Of a stretch of DNA of 7,470 bases, positions 4,667 to 7,470 are shown one piece after another (the stretch's first letter is position 1; every line of letters starts with the position of its first letter). Below the pieces are notes generated by a model. The model was not told the origin of the DNA and did not search any database. It worked only from the letters and a program-made list of their open reading frames with translations. A program made the position numbers and the translations under genes. The stretch lies in contig JAHIEN010000132.1 of assembly GCA_018901615.1 (NCBI GenBank), positions 1-7,470 on the forward strand. Reading direction: 5' to 3'. The DNA comes from Candidatus Omnitrophota bacterium (GTDB lineage Bacteria; Omnitrophota; Gorgyraeia; Gorgyraeales; Gorgyraeaceae).

Positions 4667-5928
4667 AGCTTTTTGTAATCATAGTATTTTTGGTCACCTA
4701 CGCCTCTATAGTATTATTGAACCGCAAGATCAATCCGCTAGTGTCTGTCTTCGCAGGCGTGGCCGTTCTTTTGGCGTCCCGGGCAGTAAGCATAACTCAA
4801 GTCTTCCAGAGCATAAATTTTAATGTCCTGGGTGTTTTTCTCGGAACAATGATTTTATCCGGGCTCTTTATCTACTCCAATGTGCCCGGGTTTCTTGCGG
4901 TAAAACTCGTTGCTAAATCCAAAAATGTCGGGATAGCGCTTTTATTGATGTGCCTGCTCGCGAGTTTCATCTCAAGTTTTACAGACAACGTGGCAACAGT
5001 GCTTATAGTGGCGCCTATCGCATTCGAGGCAGCTAAAAAATTAAAGGCAAACCCTGTTCCATTCCTGATAGGGATTGCCGTAAGCTCAAACCTGCAAGGC
5101 TCAGCGACTATGATAGGAGATGCGCCCAGTATAATCCTCGCGATGTCTCACAGGATGAACTTTATGGATTTTTTTTGGATGAAAGGCCGTCCTGGCGTAG
5201 CGTTTGCGGTTGAAATAGGGGCAGTCGCGTCTTTCATAGTTTTGTACTTACTGTTCAGGAAGTTCAAACAGGGTGTTCAAGAGTTAGAGCCGATAAAGAT
5301 TAAGACATGGGTCCCGACTATTCTGATGATTCTTATGATAGTCAGTCTTGGCGTATCAAGTTTTATTGTCAATAAACCTTATCATAGCATTGCGCTTATA
5401 TGTCTTTTCTTTGGAATTGCAGGGTTTTTATGGCATATGATCTATGGTAAAGAGAGATTTTCTTTCACAAAAAACATAAACTGGCATACCTTTTTCTTTT
5501 TGATAGGCGTTTTTATTCTCATAGGAGCGCTTTCACAGGTTGGAATCATAAGAGACATCGCAGGTTTAATATCCAGGCTGACTGGCGGAAATATATTCCT
5601 GACATTTACATTGATCGTGTGGATTTCAGTCCTGTTGTCAGCTTTTATAGATAATATACCTTATATTACAGCCATGATACCTGTTGCGACTATCCTTGCC
5701 TCTCAAACTGGCGCAAAACCGGAGTTATTCCTCTTTGGTCTTTTGATAGGCGCGACGCTGGGTGGCAACATCACGCCAATAGGCGCGTCCGCAAATATCG
5801 TATCAGTGGGCATGCTGAGAGATCGCGGCTACAACGTGGGCTTTAAGGATTTTCTTAAAATAGGCCTTCCATTCACACTGGCAGCTGTTACAGCCGCTTA
5901 TATATTTCTCTGGTTCACCTGGCGCTAA
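4663..5928 (+). CDS. ArsB/NhaD/CitMHS-type ion transporter
   Basis: A 421-residue inner-membrane transporter of the ion transporter superfamily (SLC13/ArsB/NhaD/CitMHS type), with about 10-12 hydrophobic segments spread over its length. Two internally related half-repeats are visible: SSFTDNVATVLIVAPI (104-119) in the first half and SAFIDNIPYITAMIPV (326-341) in the second. The paired binding loops are SNLQGSATMIGDAPSIILA (142-160) and GGNITPIGASANIVSVG (367-383). This arrangement is standard for the family and the protein looks complete. Substrate cannot be fixed from sequence: arsenite, sodium/proton exchange, dicarboxylates or inorganic anions are all found among relatives. The GTG start overlaps the rex stop and is preceded by AAAGGGG (4650-4656). 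Coupling to Rex suggests expression tied to redox state, which favours a role in ion or acid handling during fermentation; that is inference. Confidence 0.8.
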   Translation: MKLFVIIVFLVTYASIVLLNRKINPLVSVFAGVAVLLASRAVSITQVFQSINFNVLGVFLGTMILSGLFIYSNVPGFLAVKLVAKSKNVGIALLLMCLLASFISSFTDNVATVLIVAPIAFEAAKKLKANPVPFLIGIAVSSNLQGSATMIGDAPSIILAMSHRMNFMDFFWMKGRPGVAFAVEIGAVASFIVLYLLFRKFKQGVQELEPIKIKTWVPTILMILMIVSLGVSSFIVNKPYHSIALICLFFGIAGFLWHMIYGKERFSFTKNINWHTFFFLIGVFILIGALSQVGIIRDIAGLISRLTGGNIFLTFTLIVWISVLLSAFIDNIPYITAMIPVATILASQTGAKPELFLFGLLIGATLGGNITPIGASANIVSVGMLRDRGYNVGFKDFLKIGLPFTLAAVTAAYIFLWFTWR

Positions 5929-5936
5929 TCCGCCAG
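5919..5936. terminator. hairpin between convergent genes
   Basis: CTGGCG (5919-5924) and CGCCAG (5931-5936) form a perfect 6-bp stem over a 6-base loop that contains the permease stop codon. A second, weaker pairing (AGCC...AAA with TTTGGCT) fills the rest of the 36-base gap. There is no T-run on either strand, so termination activity for the permease or the nitroreductase is only possible. Confidence 0.3.
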
Positions 5937-5964
5937 CCCCAAATGAATATATGCCTGGTTTGGC

Positions 5965-6531
5965 TTAGAAATATTTAAGGAACTCGACGGGTTTTCTTTC
6001 TATTTGAGGCGCGTCTTTTGAGTCAAAGTAGCCTATGGCAATCGGGGCGACCACCGTGTAATTATCAGGGATTTCGAATTTTCTTCTGAACCACTCATCC
6101 TTATCAAGTACATTCATCATGCCTATCCAGCAAGTTCCGATATTCATTGACCGCGCTGATAACATCATGTTTTGCGCGGCCATTGCGCAGCCGTCTTCGT
6201 ATGCAAAACTGTCTTTTCTGCCCAGGACTATTATTACACACGGCGCATGGTAGAAAATGCTGAAATCTTTTACATCCATGCGGCGCTTGTAACGCAAAAG
6301 CTTGGGATCTTTTTCAATTAATCTTTTAATATAGGGTATAGACCTGTCAGAGAGTTCTTTTATAAGGGCCTTATCCTGCGCTACAATAAAACCCCATGGC
6401 TGCTCATTCATGCCGCTCGGTGCCCACCTCGCAGCCTCTATCAAAGTCTCTATGGTTTCTCTTGATATAGGCTTATCAAGGTATTTGCGTACGCTCCTGC
6501 GGGTTTTTATCAACTCAAATATTGTATCCAT
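5965..6531 (-). CDS. nitroreductase family FMN oxidoreductase
   Basis: A 188-residue protein of the nitroreductase family, of normal length for the short single-domain type. These are FMN enzymes that use NAD(P)H to reduce nitro compounds, quinones or enones. The FMN-binding N-terminus TRRSVRKYLDKPI (10-22), AARWAPSGMNEQPW (33-46), the middle GCAMAAQNMMLSARSMNIGTCWIG (114-137) and the C-terminal AIGYFDSKDAP (165-175) are all present. I chose the ATG at 6531 over the GTG at 6549: family members start just before the RRSVR block, and GGAAG lies 9 bases upstream of this ATG, whereas the GTG has no ribosome binding site. It converges with the permease and diverges from the HAD gene. The physiological substrate is unknown. 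Confidence 0.88.
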   Translation of the reverse strand: MDTIFELIKTRRSVRKYLDKPISRETIETLIEAARWAPSGMNEQPWGFIVAQDKALIKELSDRSIPYIKRLIEKDPKLLRYKRRMDVKDFSIFYHAPCVIIVLGRKDSFAYEDGCAMAAQNMMLSARSMNIGTCWIGMMNVLDKDEWFRRKFEIPDNYTVVAPIAIGYFDSKDAPQIERKPVEFLKYF

Positions 6532-6537
6532 AAATAT

Positions 6538-6566
6538 ATTCTTCCACACAAAAAGGTTTTTGTCAA
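6538..6566 (-). promoter_or_regulatory. candidate nitroreductase promoter
   Basis: On the minus strand a perfect TTGACA (6566-6561) is followed by a 17-base spacer and AAGAAT (6543-6538), a 4 of 6 match to the -10 box. The predicted start falls at about 6531-6532, on the initiation codon itself, which would make a leaderless mRNA. The -10 match is only fair, so the exact start is uncertain. Confidence 0.4.
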
Positions 6567-6573
6567 CGGACGT

Positions 6574-6594
6574 TGCCAGTTGAGCAATTTCGCC
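6574..6594 (-). pseudogene. possible tRNA 5'-half remnant
   Basis: Read on the minus strand, GGCGAAA could be a 7-base acceptor strand, TT positions 8-9, GCTC the first D-stem strand and AACTGGCA a D-loop with the GG pair. The expected GAGC that closes the D-stem is missing, and no anticodon arm, T-arm (GGTTCGA) or CCA end follows. If real, it is a truncated tRNA gene. The match is by recall of tRNA layout and could be chance. Confidence 0.25.
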
Positions 6595-6618
6595 ACGAAT
6601 CCTTGATTAACAATATGC

Positions 6619-6647
6619 TTGATTATTGGCCGTAAACTAACTATACT
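6619..6647 (+). promoter_or_regulatory. promoter of the HAD hydrolase gene
   Basis: TTGATT (6619-6624, 4 of 6) and TATACT (6642-6647, 5 of 6) are separated by an ideal 17 bases. Transcription would start near 6653-6655, only 3-5 bases before the ATG at 6658, so the mRNA would be essentially leaderless. CTTGATTA occurs twice with a 16-base period (6602-6609 and 6618-6625), the second copy covering the -35 box. Confidence 0.55.
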
Positions 6648-6657
6648 GAAAACTATT

Positions 6658-7281
6658 ATGGGAAAAAAATATGACGCGATACTCTGTGACCTTGGGAATG
6701 TCCTTATTAATTTCGACCACAGGATAGCGGTCAGGAAGATCCTGCGGTACACGCCTAAAAATGAAGAGGAGATCTACAGCCTCTTTTTTGATTCGTCTTT
6801 TACAGAGTTGTACGAAGAAGGAAAGATTGATCCTGCGGAGTTTTTCAGGCGGGTAAAAAAGACCATCAAGCTTGATCTGGACTATGATGAGTTTTTTCTT
6901 ATCTGGAACGACATATTTTTTGAGACCCCCTTAAATAAAAAAATGCAGGATTTTTTAAAGAAGGTAACGTCGGTTTATAAGCTTGTCATGATCTCCAATC
7001 TCAATGTGACGCATTTCGGATTTCTTAAAAAGCAAATGGATATCTTTAAGGAATTTGACAGCTTGATTCTTTCATATGAGACAGGATGCAGAAAGCCGGC
7101 GCCTGAGATTTACAGGGCTGCGCTTGCGTCTGTCAGGGCCTCAAGCGATAAGGCATTTTATATAGACGACAGACAGGATTTGATAGAGGCCGCCTCAGGA
7201 CTTGGCATAAAAGGGATTGTTTTTGATAATGAAAATGCATTTGAAAAGATCGAAAGGGTACTGGGAAATGATTTTAGTTAG
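6658..7281 (+). CDS. HAD-IA family hydrolase (YihX-like)
   Basis: A 207-residue haloacid dehalogenase superfamily hydrolase, probably a small-molecule phosphatase. Motif I is LCDLGNVL with nucleophile Asp11; the usual second Asp is Gly13, as in the DLGNV subgroup that includes YihX. Motif II is MISN with Ser113, motif III has Lys146 in CRKPAPEIY, and motif IV is YIDDRQD with Asp170 and Asp171. The helical cap lies between motifs I and II (about 20-95), the subclass IA arrangement. I place the start at the ATG at 6658 because motif I then lies about 10 residues in, as is normal; a TTG at 6619 would add 13 residues encoded by promoter DNA. No Shine-Dalgarno sequence precedes it, consistent with a leaderless mRNA. 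It overlaps the DUF523 gene by 14 bases, so the two are cotranscribed. Substrate unknown. Confidence 0.87.
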   Translation: MGKKYDAILCDLGNVLINFDHRIAVRKILRYTPKNEEEIYSLFFDSSFTELYEEGKIDPAEFFRRVKKTIKLDLDYDEFFLIWNDIFFETPLNKKMQDFLKKVTSVYKLVMISNLNVTHFGFLKKQMDIFKEFDSLILSYETGCRKPAPEIYRAALASVRASSDKAFYIDDRQDLIEAASGLGIKGIVFDNENAFEKIERVLGNDFS

Positions 7282-7470
7282 CGCATGCCTGGCAGGTGTA
7301 AATTGTACATGGGATGGAAAAAACAGACTCAACCTCGAGATTAAAAAGATGGTAGATAATGGATTGGCTGTGGCGATCTGTCCTGAAGTAGCTGGCGGCA
7401 GGTCTACCCCAAGGACAAGGACAGAGATAAAAGGCGGGAGTGGCGAAGACGTGTTGGACGGCAGGGCAAA
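7268..7470 (+). CDS. DUF523 family protein (partial, 5' end)
   Basis: The first 67 residues of a DUF523 protein, cut by the window edge. The opening MILVSACLAGVNCTWDGKN, the block AICPEVAGGRSTPRTRTEI (36-54) and GEDVLDG (59-65) are family hallmarks, with Cys7, Cys13 and Cys38 visible. Some members (TudS) are desulfidases that hold a 4Fe-4S cluster by three cysteines and remove sulfur from thiouracil; this is recalled family knowledge and the function here is unproven. The ATG lies inside the end of the HAD gene, 14 bases of overlap, which implies translational coupling. An Fe-S sulfur-handling enzyme would fit the rest of the neighbourhood. Confidence 0.85.
   Translation, partial: MILVSACLAGVNCTWDGKNRLNLEIKKMVDNGLAVAICPEVAGGRSTPRTRTEIKGGSGEDVLDGRA

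Noticed and set aside
6532..6549. GTG start at 6549 for the nitroreductase
   Set aside because: It has no ribosome binding site, and the ATG at 6531 fits the usual family N-terminus.
6619..6657. TTG start at 6619 giving 13 extra residues on the HAD protein
   Set aside because: The extra codons overlap a good promoter and would push motif I away from its usual distance of about 10 residues from the N-terminus.

Overview
The window looks like chromosomal DNA of an anaerobic, probably uncultivated bacterium. The genes that point this way are a Rex redox repressor, an Fe-S type Rrf2 regulator, a bacterial DUF39/HcyBio homocysteine-biosynthesis protein, a free-standing NifU C-terminal scaffold and the start of a DUF523 Fe-S protein. 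Short dispersed palindromes built on TCCGCCTNAGGCGGA lie between genes. I have seen this style in Omnitrophota and similar lineages, but the assignment is an inference and is not secure.

Positions 1-440 hold the end of an unidentified gene and a second, AT-rich reading frame whose relation to it is unclear. Positions 441-848 are a roughly 400-base stretch without a convincing gene. It contains a strong 18-bp hairpin and a 103-codon stop-free frame on the minus strand. It ends in a near-perfect sigma-70 promoter overlapped by a 9-bp inverted repeat, the likely Rrf2 operator.

Positions 849-2240 are an rrf2-cysK operon. Then come separately spaced plus-strand genes: DUF39 homocysteine biosynthesis (2400-3605), a NifU-like Fe-S scaffold (3712-3933), and rex (4049-4666), which overlaps an ArsB/NhaD-type permease (4663-5928) by 4 bases. 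The gaps between them are short but structured. They hold a palindromic repeat before DUF39, two tandem consensus DnaA boxes and a nested TTACAA hairpin before the NifU-like gene, and three back-to-back palindromes before rex.

Positions 5929-7470 contain a convergent minus-strand nitroreductase, a divergent promoter region with a possible tRNA 5'-half remnant, a HAD-IA hydrolase, and the 5' part of a DUF523 gene that overlaps the HAD gene by 14 bases.

The common theme is sulfur and Fe-S metabolism under redox control. CysK makes cysteine from sulfide. DUF39 probably puts sulfide sulfur into homocysteine. The NifU domain carries nascent Fe-S clusters. The Rrf2 protein has the three cysteines and the Asp8 expected of a cluster-binding sensor, so it may tie cysteine synthesis to Fe-S or redox status. 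Rex senses NADH/NAD+. No serine acetyltransferase, cysteine desulfurase or NIL-ferredoxin partner is present here. I found no CRISPR array, complete RNA gene or insertion sequence. The most unusual content is in the intergenic regulatory and repeat elements.
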